DNA of 64,000 bases from Synaphobranchus kaupii (lineage: Eukaryota; Chordata; Actinopteri; Anguilliformes; Synaphobranchidae): positions 14,932,786-14,996,785 of the forward strand of contig CM056380.1 of assembly GCA_029718625.1 (NCBI GenBank). Direction: 5' to 3'. Of this stretch, positions 1 through 12,504 are shown piece by piece; the stretch's first letter is position 1; each line of letters opens with the position of its first letter. Below the pieces are notes generated by a model. It searched no databases. It was not told the DNA's origin and saw only the letters and a program-made list of their open reading frames with translations. Both the position numbers and the translations under genes were made by a program.

Positions 1-194
1 TATGGGGTTGAGCTAATGTTTAATGTTGGGTGGGCGGGCACAAACGCCAGAATGCCCTGATGCTCGCCATTGTAAAGCTGGCAGATCATCTCTAAATATC
101 TACAATATCCTTCAACACACAAAACCTGTCCGGCCAATTGAAAATATCCTGGATATATTTATACTAAAATGTACTATAAAACTGAAATAAGGTA

Positions 195-490
195 TTGTGG
201 TGCAGTGGATAGCCCTGTTGCCTCACAGCAAGAAGGTAAGGAGTTTGAATCTTGGCCAGGGGCCTTTCTGTGTGGAGTTTGCATGTTCTCCCCATGTCTG
301 CATGGGTTTCCTCCAGGCACTCCGGTTTCCTCCAACAGTCAAAAGGCAAGCTAGTTCGGTTAATTGGAGACCCTAAATTGCCCGTAGGTATGAGTGAATG
401 GTGTGTGTGCCTTGTAAAGGACTGGCGACCTGTCCAGGGGATAGTCCTGCCTCTCGCCCAATACAGGCTGTGATAGGCTCCACCCTCGTG
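195..490 (+). repeat. tRNA-derived SINE
   Basis: A tRNA-like head with a box-A-like GTGGTGCAGTGGATAGC and a box-B-like GAGTTTGAATC is followed by the body found in many fish SINEs (GTTTGCATGTTCTCCCC, TGGGTTTCCTCC, AATTGCCCGTAGGT, ACTGGCGACCTGTCCAGG). It is diverged and has no coding content. The head-body arrangement is directly visible. The exact family name needs a repeat library. Confidence 0.75.
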
Positions 491-2216
491 ACACTAATTG
501 GCATAAGGTACAATTTTACTGTTCTAACCACCACATTGCGTCTTTCAGCGGCAGCTGGAAAGACCATACAACTGGATATTGGAGATTTTAAATGGCAACT
601 GGAAGGACAATTAACAAGACTCCAGTCATCTGGACATACGGTAGGGCATCAAAGCCATTGGGTGGATGCTGCCTAAAGCCTGGACCTGTCTTGCAACCCT
701 TTCACCTCTTTGAACACCAGACTATGAGGTTAAGTAAAGTACAGGGCAGGTCTGGACACAGAGACAACACCAGAGCAGCTCCACATGGCATCCCTGGGTC
801 AGGTCAGGTCACCTCAAGACAGGATCCTAGCAGAGCTAGAGCCAGGACCCAGGGACATAATATGGAATCAAAAGAAATATATATAAACATGCTAACCAGA
901 TGGAGTAATGTTTACCTCCTAGGATAGATGGTCTTGGTGTCAAGAGAACACTTAGATGAATGCCTGGCAGCAGTAGATCGTCTCACTGTCCGGGGTACAG
1001 TCTTGCCGTAAATTATTTAATATAACCACACCCCAGTCAATGTGCATACACACCCATATTCACACAAACATCAAGGTTACAGGTTCTGAAATGAAACTTA
1101 GTCAGATAAACTTGTTTTACTCCCTGCAACAAAATTTTAATCCGTACACTAGGAATAAGTGGGTGGATAATGGATGGATGGATGGATGGGTGGAAAACTG
1201 AAATAATAGTTTCTAAAACACCAGAGATGGAAGTATCCCTTCAGCTTGCTACGATGATATATGGATGATTCAAGATAATTCAACACAATTCATTTCAGCT
1301 CTGTGAATTTTAAATCTCCCCCATTCATTTCAGTACGGAACAACTGCAAATGTTTGTGTTCTCAATGAAACTTAGAAGGATTATAAAAATTGGCCCCTCA
1401 ACATGCTTCTGTATCTGGTGTAATTTATTCAGTTTTCTGACATGACTTCGTGGGGACCGGATGGGATCAGTCAATAGACTCACCTGTTGTAAACACCTGA
1501 GGAGCAAGTTCACTCGTAACTCAGTGCCAGTGCATAATACCCGTTTCCTGTATAGGTGAACTGTCTGGCTAAAGTAATTCTGGAGTAAATTCACAATTCT
1601 ACACAAACAAAGCAGGTATGGTTTTAATGAAAGGGAAGAAAAGCGACAGTCATTATCAATGGTGTAAAGATTTAGCTCTTTAGTCTTTTAACCCCTTAAC
1701 TATCACCGGCTCGTGTTCGGGCCGGAAGTGGTTCCGTTTATTTGCATTCATTGCGGTTTTTTTTTCACGGTGAAATTTGTAAATAATCAGGTAACACAAT
1801 ATACCGTTTTTAAAGTGTTAAAACTCACGATTTTATCTCTATAAACTATTTTACGATTCCAATGTTATAGCGACAACAGTTCCTTACTTTGTATAACGGT
1901 AAAGTCGGTATCCTTATCCTGGCAAAAAAATATGCATATTTTAGACGAGAAAAAAAAAAAAAACGTACACTTCCACTGTGTTTGAGCTTCTGTTACTCTG
2001 TTTCAGTAATACTTAGAGTAATTCTGACTCTTTGGAAAACTCCCAAGGGTTACCTTCCAAAAGAGACCAGGATTATGCCTGTCGTCAAAGGGGTCAAGAA
2101 CAGTAACCATTTTTATTTATCAGGTTTGTGTTCAAAAAAAGGTGGTGCTTTAATATTATAATGAGTTACAATGTGAACACAGAGCAAATGTTACTGTAAC
2201 TGGAGATTTGAACAGA
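491..2216. other. Intergenic DNA, no gene recognised
   Basis: I see no splice-supported coding exon and no family-like reading frame here. A short (TGGA)n tract lies near 1165-1192. The stretch lies 3' of the keratin gene, which is on the minus strand. Confidence 0.5.
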
Positions 2217-2222
2217 TTTATT
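2217..2222 (-). terminator. Candidate poly(A) signal of the keratin gene
   Basis: AATAAA on the minus strand lies about 225 bases after the keratin stop codon, a normal 3' UTR distance. A second AATAAA-like site occurs about 100 bases further on. Transcript ends were not available, so this is a positional inference. Confidence 0.45.
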
Positions 2223-2446
2223 TTTCTTACTCAAAGATTTAGCCTGTTACTTGTAGAGACTGTAAACTATCTCCAACAGGACCAGATACACCCCATGAAT
2301 CAAACTAGCACAGAAAAGGATTGGTGTTTGATTAACAAAGCAAAGCAACGAGAGAAAAAAGAAAGATCCAGACAGTGGCTACTTTAAGGCTACAGGCTAA
2401 TCGCTGGGAAGTCAGCCATGTTTGAATAGAGAGGCTGATCAGATCT

Positions 2447-5400
2447 TTAGCAGGAGCTGAATCTGGTATTATTGCGGGTCTCTGTGGTCTTGATCAGGAG
2501 CTTTGAAGCCGGGCTGACCTGCTGATGGCCATTGACAGCTTTGGATCCTGGGAGAAATGAGAGGAGAACAGCAGGGGTCTGATCTACATTGCAGGGCTAT
2601 TTAGGAGTAATGACTTCTATCAGCTGAGACAGGAATAACCTGCCATAGTGTTTGCTCTAACTTAACCTTTTTCTAAGCACTTTTTAAATTGCCTATCCAA
2701 ATGCCTATTTTTAAATGCATCTACACATGTCAATTGTATTAGATGGTACGTGTACTAAACAGGGTTGGTGTTAATTGAATTTCAACTCACTTCAGGAAAG
2801 TAACTGAAAAATATGCATAATGTAACATTGCAATCACTTAGCAGACACTCTTATCTAGAGTGATGTACAGTAGTGGAGAACATCAGTGTTACTCTCAGGA
2901 ATACAACACTGCAGTATCACCAAGAGCACAGAGGCCCATTTATAATCAATAAGTGTAACACTAACCTAACAAACGACATGTTCCATACCTATTTAACAGA
3001 AACTGCCTGGAAATTAAGTTGTTAATTAATTCTGATAATTGTGAAAATATATAAAATTGAACAATCTTAATTCAAAGTTTATGATGTGTGTATATCTTTA
3101 TTTCTTTTCACGCAATGCTTACCATAGCCTGTCACTGGCTGGACATTGAAAACCACTTGCTGTCCAATTCTGGGGAGAAAGAAGAGAGAAGGTTGGAGGT
3201 ATAAACAAAGTTTATTTTATGTTCACAAGACAAAGCTTCCTTGTCCTTGACTACTTTTGACGATTATAGCAGCAGACACACCAGTTTATCTACGGCAGTA
3301 CCCCAACATTATTAACTTGCATTACCATCAAAATCCCCGTGGTAGGCATTTGATTGTTGTAACAACCTTACCTAATTATAAAATTGACCCTTATAAAAGC
3401 AGGCAGTTGATGTAATAGGCTGTACCAGGTGACAGGAAGGAATGTGACTGACAGAATGTCAAACACGAAACACTATAAAAAATGCCTTCTGAACGACCTT
3501 GGTTCTATGCACTGAAAGCAGCATGTAACAGCTTTTGCTGTCAATCATCGCCTGTGCTTAACCTACACAGGTTGCCAATTGATGTTGAATACTGGGGAGG
3601 GAAAACGCGATAACTGGCTAAGAAGAAGGCTCTATCGACCTCTTGTTGAGGGATGACTGAATTGCAGGTGAGAATACTGCCCAAGATAAACTGGTGTCCC
3701 TACCTAACATATGTGCTCGCAGAAAATTTGACTGGACTCATCATTTCTTAAAATATTTTACCATTAATTACAAGTGTCAATTTATTATCAGGTAAAAATA
3801 TAACTCATCCTTATTTTTATGTTCCACTTCCTGTAAATCAGGGGTGGGGAACCTCATCCGCAAACGGCCGGTGTGGGTGCGGGTTTTTGTGCCCAGCACT
3901 AAGACACCTGATTCTACTTATCAAGGGTCTTGATTGAAGACCATGATTAGTTAATTAGTTGAATCAGGTGTATTAGTGCTGGGCTAACACAAAAACCTGC
4001 ACCCACACCGGCCCTTTGCGGATGAGGTTCCCCATCCCTGCTGTAAATAAACGGCCATAAAAACGGCACCAATGCACATGTCAGGGCACATAGCGTGATT
4101 TGCACTGCTCTCATTTAGATAGAAAGCATGTGCTTTAGCCGACGCTGTCATGCTGTGATGGCGCTGCCCGTTATCCCGGTATCTCCAGCCCCGTTTGTAC
4201 TCACCGGTCTTCCTCTCCCTCCAGCAGCTTCCTGTAGGTGGCGATCTCGATGTCCAGGGCCAGCTTGACGTTCATCAGCTCCTGGTACTCCCTAACCTGG
4301 CGGGCCATGTCCTGTTTTGCCCTCTGGAGGGCGTCCTCCAGCTCCCTCACCCGGCCCTTCCCGTCCTTTACCGCCAACTCGCCACGCTCGTCCGCCTCAG
4401 TGACCTGGCTCTCCAGACTCATGCGCTAAGGGGAGCCAGCAGATTTAAACACATCAGGGTCCCCTTTTCACCCAGGCAAGCCTCAAGCAATCATTTAAAA
4501 TACTTTAACCCTTTCACACCAGTGAAATTCCTGCAGATTTCTCACAGTAAAACATCTGACAAGAAGCATCCACTTTCACCGAACGTTATGGACAAAATTA
4601 TTCCGTCATGTAATTATTTGTTTTGGTTAGTAATGGATCATTAAAAAAAAAAAAATTCTCAAGGATTTGCAAGTGTTTGGAAATGATTCCAGTATCTGAA
4701 GAGCATTTCAAGAAACATATTTGGCCCTGATCTGTTTTCAGTCTCTGTTTTAGGCCCTGATCTGTTTTCAGAAGGGGGAGGTTGAGTCCTCAGTTCCTTT
4801 AAATAACCAGGAATATGCATTACTGTACTTTTATTTTGAAAGTACTTCTTTGGGGATGGACTTTTAAGTGATGATGTGCAATGTCTTTGATTGATGAGAA
4901 TTATATTTGCATTTTAAGCGTTTAGCACACGCTCTTGTCCAGAGCAACTTACACAACTTGCATGATTTTACATGCAATATGTTTAGTCAGCTGGATATTT
5001 ACTGAAATGATTCAGGGCAAATACCAAGGGTACAACAGCAGTGCCCCGCCTAGGAGCTGAACCTATAACGTTTGAGTGACTAGCCCCCTTCCCTAACCAC
5101 TATGCTACACTACTTGACTCAATTTGCTTTTAATATTACTGTGTTATTAGTGGCATATGAAATGTGTTAGAAAGCCTCATCTGTCCCTTACGTTATCTTT
5201 CTCAACCTTGACTTGTAGCTCCGGATTGATAAGGTTAGGAATCTGACCCTCATTATTACAGTGTTCCTGTAATAATGCACTATCCTACAAATTAAATTCA
5301 ATAAAACAGAATTGAATATATATTACTGGATCTACATTTTGAAAGTAAACTTTGTGTTAAAAGCATCTTCGGTGCGAGACTTTAACATGTTTGTAGCATA

Positions 5401-6196
5401 GCTGTTTATTAGATAATTCTTACATTGGATGTGTTCTGAAAAGCCCCCAGCAGACCCCATAAGGCTCACCTGGCTCTTGAGACCATCGATCTCACTCTGC
5501 AGACGGGCGATCATGCGGTTGAGTTCAGCGATCTCGGTCTTCGTGGTGCGCACCTCATCCACATACTGGCTGGCCTGGATGGACATCTGGTCGAACTGGT
5601 CCGGGTGAAAGGAGATAACGGACATTTAATGAGCTCATTTGTGTCGCGCGTATCCTACTGCATAGGCATAATTTCCGCTGGACATGTCCCCGGGTTATTG
5701 CCGGCGTGTTTTACAAGTGATAAAAATTCTTATTTTTGTTTTTATTTTTCTGTGTTTGCTAATTAGACCAGGTGCTTAAAGTGTTCTCATCTCCACAGTG
5801 CGGGGCCAAGACCGGGAGCACACGCAGAGAGAGAGCGAGTTTGAGTTTGTGAAGTCTGTTTGTCCGAAGACAAAGAAAGAAAATGGCGCTGAAAAGCTGG
5901 CCTGCTGTAACCAGCGACGAGCTGAAAAGCTGTCGCTGGGTTTTGCTTTCTTTTGTCTTTGTTGTTTTAGTTTATTGTTTTTGCTTGGAACCCGTGAGGG
6001 GGAAGGGTGAAGATGTTTTTATTTATTTTTTGACTTCTTGTTGGTGCGCTAACTCTCTCCATGTGGCAAATATACGGTGCAACCCGGAACTGCCGCATCT
6101 CCCTCCCAGGGGTGTGTCATGGTGTGTGACACTCACCTAGGTAGTTCTACGCAGGCCTAACTATATGAATATTTCTGGTTACTCTGCTAGCATGCC

Positions 6197-6256
<60 letters not shown>

Positions 6257-6324
6257 CACACTCACACTCACACTCACTCACTCACTCACTCACTCACTCA
6301 CTCACTCACTCACTCACTCACTCA

Positions 6325-6359
<35 letters not shown>

Positions 6360-9300
6360 TGCTCTTGTACCAGGCCCCAGCTTCCTCCCGGCTCTTGCCA
6401 GCGATCTCCTCATACTGAGCCTTCACATCGTTCACTATCTGGTCCATGTTCAGGTTGCGTGAGTTGTCCATCTGGACAATGACACAGGTGTCCTTGATGC
6501 TGGCCTGCATCTCACGCAGTTCCTAGTAGGGGTGGAACGCATAAAAACCCTTGATCATCTTCACCTCACTGTCTGAATATTATGGTAAATAATAAGTCTG
6601 GGAGTGTGAGTAGAGCCCAATGTCCCCACAGGTGGAGTGCGTCTCCGGGGGTTACCTCTTCGTATACGGTCCTCAGGAAGGTGTGCTCGTCGGTCAGTGA
6701 CCCCACCTTATCCTCCAGATCGGCCCTCATCATGTAAGCCGAGTCAACATCCTGTAAGGTGAGGACATTTTCACTGAAAGAAAGATCCTGGTATTCTGGC
6801 ACCAATGACTGCTTAAGGCAATCCTTTGGGTTTTTCTGTGAAGGGCTTGACTTTGGGACCGTTTCTGTTGTTAAAAAGTAAAGCAGAGCCCTGTGATGCA
6901 CAGGCGTTTTTAAACCATGGCCATGTCCGAATCAGCAGTCTTCCACACTGTTGAGTAGCCTTGGTGAGTAGATAGGGCGAGAAAGTCGTAGAGTATGCGG
7001 AAATTTTTCAAATTGCAGTATACTTTAAACCAGGGGTTCTCAATCCTGGTCCTGGGGGACCCCTGTGTATGCTGGCTTTCGTTGCAACCGCAGTTGCAAT
7101 CCCAGAATTTTAACAAGCTGTTAATTTTTCTTAATTAGGTGCTTGTCATGTTTGGAGGAATTATTCACCCTCTTAAGCCACATTATATCAGAAATAGCTA
7201 TGGATGCCATGTAGAATAAACACCCCATGTTCACATTGTGCTATATTATTTAAAAAAGATAAGAAAATTATTTAACAGATCCATTTAAAGACTGATTTGA
7301 ATCAATAGGCTCCTAATTGGTGAAAGTGTGGACACATGGCCACTAAAATTAACCATTTCGTAGATAATGAAGAATTCAAACACAAAGCAAATGATAACGA
7401 GCCAAACCTGCATTGTCTTAAGCTTAAAGAAAAAATTGAGTTAAACACATGTGTTCAACAACCTAATTAGGAGCCTATTGATTCACTTCACTCTTTCATT
7501 TGAGTGAAAATACATTATTTTGTAACCTTTTCTTATGTAATTGTTGCAATATAGCACAATAAGCACAATGTGAACATGGGGAGTTTGTTCTACATGGCAT
7601 GCATAGCTATTTCTGACATAATGTGTCTTAAGTGGGCGAATAATTCCTCCAAACATGAAAAGCACCTAATTAAGAAAAATTAACAGCTTGTTAAAATTCT
7701 GGGATTGCAACTGCGGTTGCAACGAAAACCAGCATACACAGGGGTCCCCCAGGACCAGGATTGAGAACCCCTGCTTTAAACATCCGCATGACACACTTAC
7801 TTCCGCGGTTTCGCTGAGTACATTCGGGAGCACACTTTTCAAGAAGTACACGTACATTTTGGTTACATAAATATGACGTGAAGCTTCGTTTAAAAAAAAA
7901 AAAGAGGCTCAGCTTCGCTGACGTTTTCCTTCAAATACAACAAAAACAACACGTGGCATGGTAGTGCAAGAGTGGGGCGCAGGGTTGCCAGATCTTGTAA
8001 GACTTTCCAGCCAAATGGCGACTCAAAACTAGCCCAAATTATAGGCTATTTTTAACCCAAGCCAATGTATTTTAAATAGAAATCGTGTTTTTACTTTTTT
8101 AAATAATTGCGTGCTTTTGCAACTTTTAATTTTTACCTGTGACTGCACTTTGAAAGTATCCAAATTTAGCTGTAAACCGCGGACATGGCAACACTGGTGG
8201 GACGTCTTATGACCTGCTTACGACACTTCCACAGTGCGGTTGGAAAATAGTTAGGCGGATATTTTTTGCGGACTGCTAAACAGTGCACATTAAACAGCAC
8301 ACTTCTGCCAGTGCACTGTACGCAGGAGACAGGGTGCAGTAGATAGGGCTCTGATTCGGACACAGCCCATGTAATTTTAAAGCAAGGCCACTGGTCTCAA
8401 CAAACCCACACAGCTTGCTTCAGTGTCATCATTACTAGTTTTCCCTCTAAGCCATTTTCTTGCTGTGATGTGATACCCAACCATCATATCATAATAATGT
8501 CTTTGTGTGGAGGGGTGTTTTCACCCATAAACTCCATTGTGTTTCGCTCAAAGTGTGTTGTCACCAAAGCTGCAATGATACGTCCTGTTTTCCCCCCCAA
8601 AGCACTTGTCTCATGGGGCTGTGGTGGATAGTTGTGCTTCCTTTAGGTGCTTGAACTGAGGTAATGGTGTCATGTTCACAAAGTGAAAGGTCTGAAGGTG
8701 ACACGAACGTAGCCTTTCTGTTAAAGCACAATGCAGACCCAGGGGACAAAGGCACCGCGTTTCACCTTCTTTAGCACGACAAACTCATTTTCCAGGCTGT
8801 TCCTCTTGTTGATCTCCTCTTCGTACCTGCATCAGGACAACAGGAAGACAACCTTGGAGATTTATCTGCAAAGGCGTAACAGTGAAGAACAGCAACCGAA
8901 GTGGCATGAACACCAATGAGTTAATCCCATTGCTTTTTTAAAATTCTCCTCAGCAGTCCTGGTCGAATAGGACATACTGTACGCATATTAGAATAGGGTT
9001 CACTCCTGCAGACTTCCGTGTTCTGCTTGCATTGCATTGTGGGTGACACAGGGAGTTATACTCTATTACAGTGGTCTCCAACCCTGTTCCTGGAGCACTA
9101 CCGTCTAGGTTTTCAGTTCAACCCTAATTCTGTTAATTAGCAGCTCAGCAAGATCTCTTAACTGTTGAGTGAGGTGCGCTTTGTTAAGGTTGGGAGTGAA
9201 AACCTACAGGACGTTAGCTCTCCAGGAACAGGGTTGGAGACCACTGCTCTTTTATCTTCTGTTGAGAAAATATCTAATTATATATTCAGACTAATCTGGG

Positions 9301-12300
9301 TTTGCCATAAATTCATATTTTAAAAACTCATGGAGGACAACAGATATGATTCTACTGGAATATAATGTGTGCTTTATATTGATGTGATCAATACTTATTA
9401 GTAGTTTTACGAGGCATCACTTTTAGTGCAGTCCAAAAACTGCAATATCATCAATACTCATAAAGAAGGTTCGCAGTGCAGGTAAATTCCATAGACCGTT
9501 AATGAATATGAAAGCCAATCAGCAGCTATACATTGAGTGACATTTGGTTGATGAGAGCTAGCTAACTACAATGTTTAAGATCAGGGTGTTGCCAGGTGAT
9601 TCAGGATCATATCAGAACAGCTAGCTAGCGTATATGAGCCTGTGTTTCATGAATCTGACAGTGGACGAATAAGCCACAAATAAGCTGTCAATCCTTTTTT
9701 TAATGTTTTTAAATAAACTTGGCACCCAGCACGAGGCTGAGTATATCTAATTCCCGCCACAATTTGGAAACGCCAATCATTTGCAACCACAGCCGCATAC
9801 ATGCTCGAACCCCACTGCTGATTCTGGAGAGTGTAGACATCCACGATTCTCCTACGAAACACGTGGTGTCACCAGTAGCTTTTCAGAAAAGCAAACTACA
9901 GCTAAGATTGCATAGAGCGGTGTCAGAGGAAGACCTTTCATATGCGGCTTTGACTGCAATCTACAGGCCTCCGGTAGATAGAAATGCACGCGGCACCCTA
10001 TCCGACTGAACCCTCCCATTCCCTGGGTCACGAAATCGACAATTGTGCGTCGCCCTTTAGAGCTACCGGCCACAGTCGGCACTGGCAGAAGTTGTCAATC
10101 ATTGAGTTGCTTTGACGAATCAAAGAATTTTGCTCTTCTCAGCAGATCAAAATAATTGGTTGAAATCAGCTACATACACTTGAGTCGCTGACACAGCATA
10201 TAGTAGCTCCACCCATTTTTGTTGCATGAAGCCTGACGGCGCGCTTCGGCCTCGAGTTTGTCGAGTTTGTCTGCGCACTCACTTCTGCTTGAAGTCCTCC
10301 ACCAGGCCCTGAGTGTTCCTCAGCTCTCCCTCCAGCTTGGTTTTGTCGTTGTTGACGATGTCCATCTGGCGACGTAGGCCAGACATGTAGGCCTCGAACA
10401 GCGGCTCGATGTTGGAGCGGTTGGAGGTTTGGCTGTGGAGGAGCTCCCACTTGGTCTCCAGCATTTTGTTCTGCTGCTCAAGGAAGCGTACCTGAGGGAA
10501 GGAGGGAGAGAGAGAGCAAGAGAGAGAGAGAGAGGCTGAAGGGTGAAATACTCAAGTTTTTCTTATTACTATTGTTTATCATTGCCTGTATTTCACTGTT
10601 CATTCATTTTTATTTAGATTTATTTTTACAATATACAATGTACCGGACATTGCGGTTTGCGTCGAGACATTAATGAATATGTAACCATTTATACGTAATT
10701 AAGATGTAATCAGCAACATTAGATTAAAACACAAAGATCCGTTTCCGGGGCACGGAGTAGAGGAGTGGTAGTGGAGGAGGAAAGGTTGCATTTTTCGACT
10801 ATTGGGACCTCCAATGAACACCTGGACGACATCTGAAGGTCATAAAAGGAGGGAGGGGCCCTGAGTCACATGATCATTTGTGAAGTAGTTTCTGCAACGC
10901 TGCCTTTACAGTTGAGCTATGAGAGGTCAAATCTCAGCCTTGCCGCTCATCAGATGCCCTCTGACTTTGGCTGCAGGAATGAAATTATATTATTCCGTTT
11001 ACAGTTTAAAATGTATTTGCAATTAAACATTTTTCAATAGAGTTTTAATCAATTATCTTCTAAGTGCATTGTGAGTGAAAGGAATCAAACAAAATGGTAT
11101 AAGCACTACAGGTACAGACAGTATACAAACTTACTTAACTAACCAAAACACATTTTAGACAGTAGCCTAATAGAACACAATCAGTGGGCACACTGGCTCC
11201 ATCAGTGAGCTACTGCAAAGTTTAACTTACAGGCCTGAGGCTAAAGCATTGTGCTGCTATTATTCAACACGAAATAAAAGTAAGCAACACACTTTTTTTG
11301 AATATTCGGATCTCAGGTAGCTGAACCAAGTCTGACCTGTTTATGACTGGTTTCCCAAAATTTTAAATGGGGCTCCAAGTAACAAATGCATTATAAACCA
11401 TGGTGAGTTGTTCTGGGGGTGGAAAACATAATAGGCTACAGCCATTTCTCAAAGATTTAGTTTATCTCTTGTGCAGAATGTATTGTGTTGCATTGGTGGG
11501 GTAACGGCGGAGGCACAATAGACAGGGCACAATGCTGTATTTGTGCCTCTGTTTTAACCCAGTCTCTTTCCGTGAGAAAGGAAACATTATCTGTGTGCAG
11601 CCCACAGGTCTTTGGTTTTACAAATCCATCACCCGGTATTATGAAATGTTTTTGAGCTCTACAATGCAAAACCTGCTGTTTTTTTTCTTTCCAAACTAAA
11701 CAGTCTGTAAGTATTGCAGCCTAAATTTGACATTCCCGGTGTCAGCAGACAATGTTGCACGTATCCTTCATGTAAATGGGGGGAAATGCACCAAGCCTCC
11801 TGCAATGCCCATGCTCTTACTATATAATCCAATTTAATCTTCCCAACTCTCAAGAGACACAACTTCCAGAAGAATAATAACTTTTCCTTGTGTGTGTGTG
11901 TGTGTGTGTGTGTCCCAAACGCCGACCCCGACTCCAGGTGGCCTACCAAATGGACAGTCTCGGCGACTCAGATGGACGCATACGGCGATACAGAAAACCA
12001 TGCAAAAAGCACATCCCATCACCTCCGGGACCTCACTTTATGAAGTGCTCACATGAAGTGCAGTAGCTACATCTACCTACATCTGCAGACAGTGGACTGA
12101 CCTTGTCGATGAAGGAGGCGAAGCGGTTGTTGAGGGTCTTGATCTGATCCTTCTCCTGGGTGCGGATGACTTGGATGCTGGGGTCTATCTCTAGGTTGAG
12201 GGGGGCCAGCAGGCTGCGGTTGATGGACATGGAGCTCATGGACTGCAGGGCCGAGTAGGCGGAGCCGCTGCTGAACCCCGCGGAGCCGCCCGGGGAAAGG

Positions 12301-12377
12301 GCGCCGAAGCTGCCGCCGTAACCGCTGGACTTGCTCCGCATGCTGTTGGAGCTGATGCGCTTGCTCCGCAGACTCAT
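2447..12377 (-). CDS. krt8: Type II keratin, keratin-8-like (9 exons)
   Basis: Intermediate-filament protein of epithelial cytoplasm that pairs with a type I keratin. Coding exons: 12102-12377, 10283-10491, 8766-8826, 6656-6751, 6358-6522, 5470-5595, 4205-4425, 3123-3169, 2447-2547. All junctions are GT-AG and in phase, giving 433 aa. Exons 2-7 are 209, 61, 96, 165, 126 and 221 bp, the canonical type II keratin sizes. Residues 1-72 are a short Ser-rich head. The helix-initiation motif ([12 protein letters not shown]) ends at residue 92, and the helix-termination motif ([10 protein letters not shown]) ends near 383. The tail of about 49 residues is unusual: exon 8 is 47 bp rather than the usual 35, no glycine loops are present, and the end reads [17 protein letters not shown], which recalls the conserved keratin tail end. 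The ATG at 12377 is the first in frame and precedes MSLRSKR. The compact head favours a simple-epithelial K8-type, but orthology among duplicated fish keratins is not proven. Confidence 0.93.
2826..2935 (-). repeat. SINE 3'-tail fragment
   Basis: The minus strand carries a diverged version of the fish SINE/L2 tail (roughly CTCTAGATAAGAGTGTCTGC followed by TAAGTG). It is related to the fuller copies at 4910-5112 and 25750-25971. It lies in keratin intron 8. Confidence 0.5.
3839..4040. mobile_element. hAT-type MITE with perfect 8-bp target duplication
   Basis: A near-perfect hairpin of about 200 bp whose ends read CAGGGGTGGGGAAC and GTTCCCCATCCCTG. It is flanked on both sides by the 8-bp direct repeat CTGTAAAT (3831-3838 and 4041-4048). 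CAG ends and 8-bp duplications are hallmarks of the hAT superfamily. No coding capacity; a non-autonomous element inside keratin intron 7, between exons 8 and 7. Confidence 0.9.
4910..5112 (-). repeat. tRNA-derived SINE with L2-like tail
   Basis: Read on the minus strand, it begins with a tRNA-like head (GTAGTGTAGCATAGTGGTTAGG) and ends with GTAAGTTGCTCTGGACAAGAG and a GCTAAACG tail. This is the same family as 25750-25971. It lies in keratin intron 6. Confidence 0.75.
6198..6357. repeat. (CA)n/(CACT)n microsatellite abutting a splice site
   Basis: About 160 bp of CA dinucleotides, then CACTCA and CTCA repeats, then CA again. On the minus strand this is a GT tract that starts immediately after keratin exon 5, so the first GT of the tract is the intron 5 splice donor. 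Confidence 0.95.
6916..8371. mobile_element. MITE with CATGGGCTGTGTCCGAATC-type ends
   Basis: The inverted ends are CATGGCCATGTCCGAATCAG on the left and CTGATTCGGACACAGCCCATG on the right. The same ends bound 43485-44025. A younger hAT MITE (7031-7773) lies inside it. No transposase was seen. Superfamily is not assigned because the target duplication is not clear. It lies between keratin exons 4 and 3. Confidence 0.65.
7031..7773. mobile_element. hAT-type foldback MITE nested in 6916-8371
   Basis: A 743-bp element with long inverted arms. Its ends read CAGGGGTTCTCAATCCTGG and the reverse complement. It is flanked by a perfect 8-bp duplication CTTTAAAC (7023-7030 and 7774-7781). Arm sequence extends far inwards on both sides, and no open frame resembles a transposase. 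A diverged relative is at 15900-16310. Confidence 0.9.
9069..9246. mobile_element. hAT-type MITE
   Basis: A 178-bp hairpin with ends CAGTGGTCTCCAACCCTG and its complement. It is flanked by CTCTATTA (9061-9068) and CTCTTTTA (9247-9254), an 8-bp duplication with one mismatch. It lies in keratin intron 2. Confidence 0.85.
10651..10808. mobile_element. Partial MITE related to 24816-25112
   Basis: It shares the internal stretch (TTTGCG..GAGACATTAATG, TAATTAAGATGTAATCAGC, AAAACACAAAGATCCG, GGAGTGGTAGTGGAGGAGG) with the element at 24816-25112, in opposite orientation. It ends in CGACTATTGGGAC. The other terminus is missing or degraded. It lies in keratin intron 1. Confidence 0.6.
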
Positions 12378-12477
12378 GGCGGTAAGAGTGGAAAGGCAGA
12401 GGGGCTCTACTGCGTGTGCCGGGGGAAGGGAGCAGCCAGGCTGACCTCAGTGAAGTGCTTCTCTGCAGAAGCTGCGT

Positions 12478-12504
12478 CCTTTTATTCTAGCCACGTGGGC
12501 GGGG
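12478..12504 (-). promoter_or_regulatory. Keratin proximal promoter: TATA-like box, E-box and GC box
   Basis: On the minus strand, AATAAAAGG (12478-12486) lies about 100 bases upstream of the keratin ATG. Just upstream of it are CCCGCCCACGTGG, which holds a GC box and a CACGTG E-box. Spacing fits a start site near 12450. The role is inferred from position and motif. Confidence 0.5.

Noticed and set aside
6165..6482. 105-codon frame of His-Thr and Leu-Thr repeats
   Set aside because: Translation of the CA/CACT microsatellite running antisense into keratin exon 5.
9719..10009. 96-codon plus-strand frame in keratin intron 2
   Set aside because: Probably a degraded interspersed repeat (contains ACAATTGTGCGTCGCCC-like sequence just after it); no splice sites or domain support.
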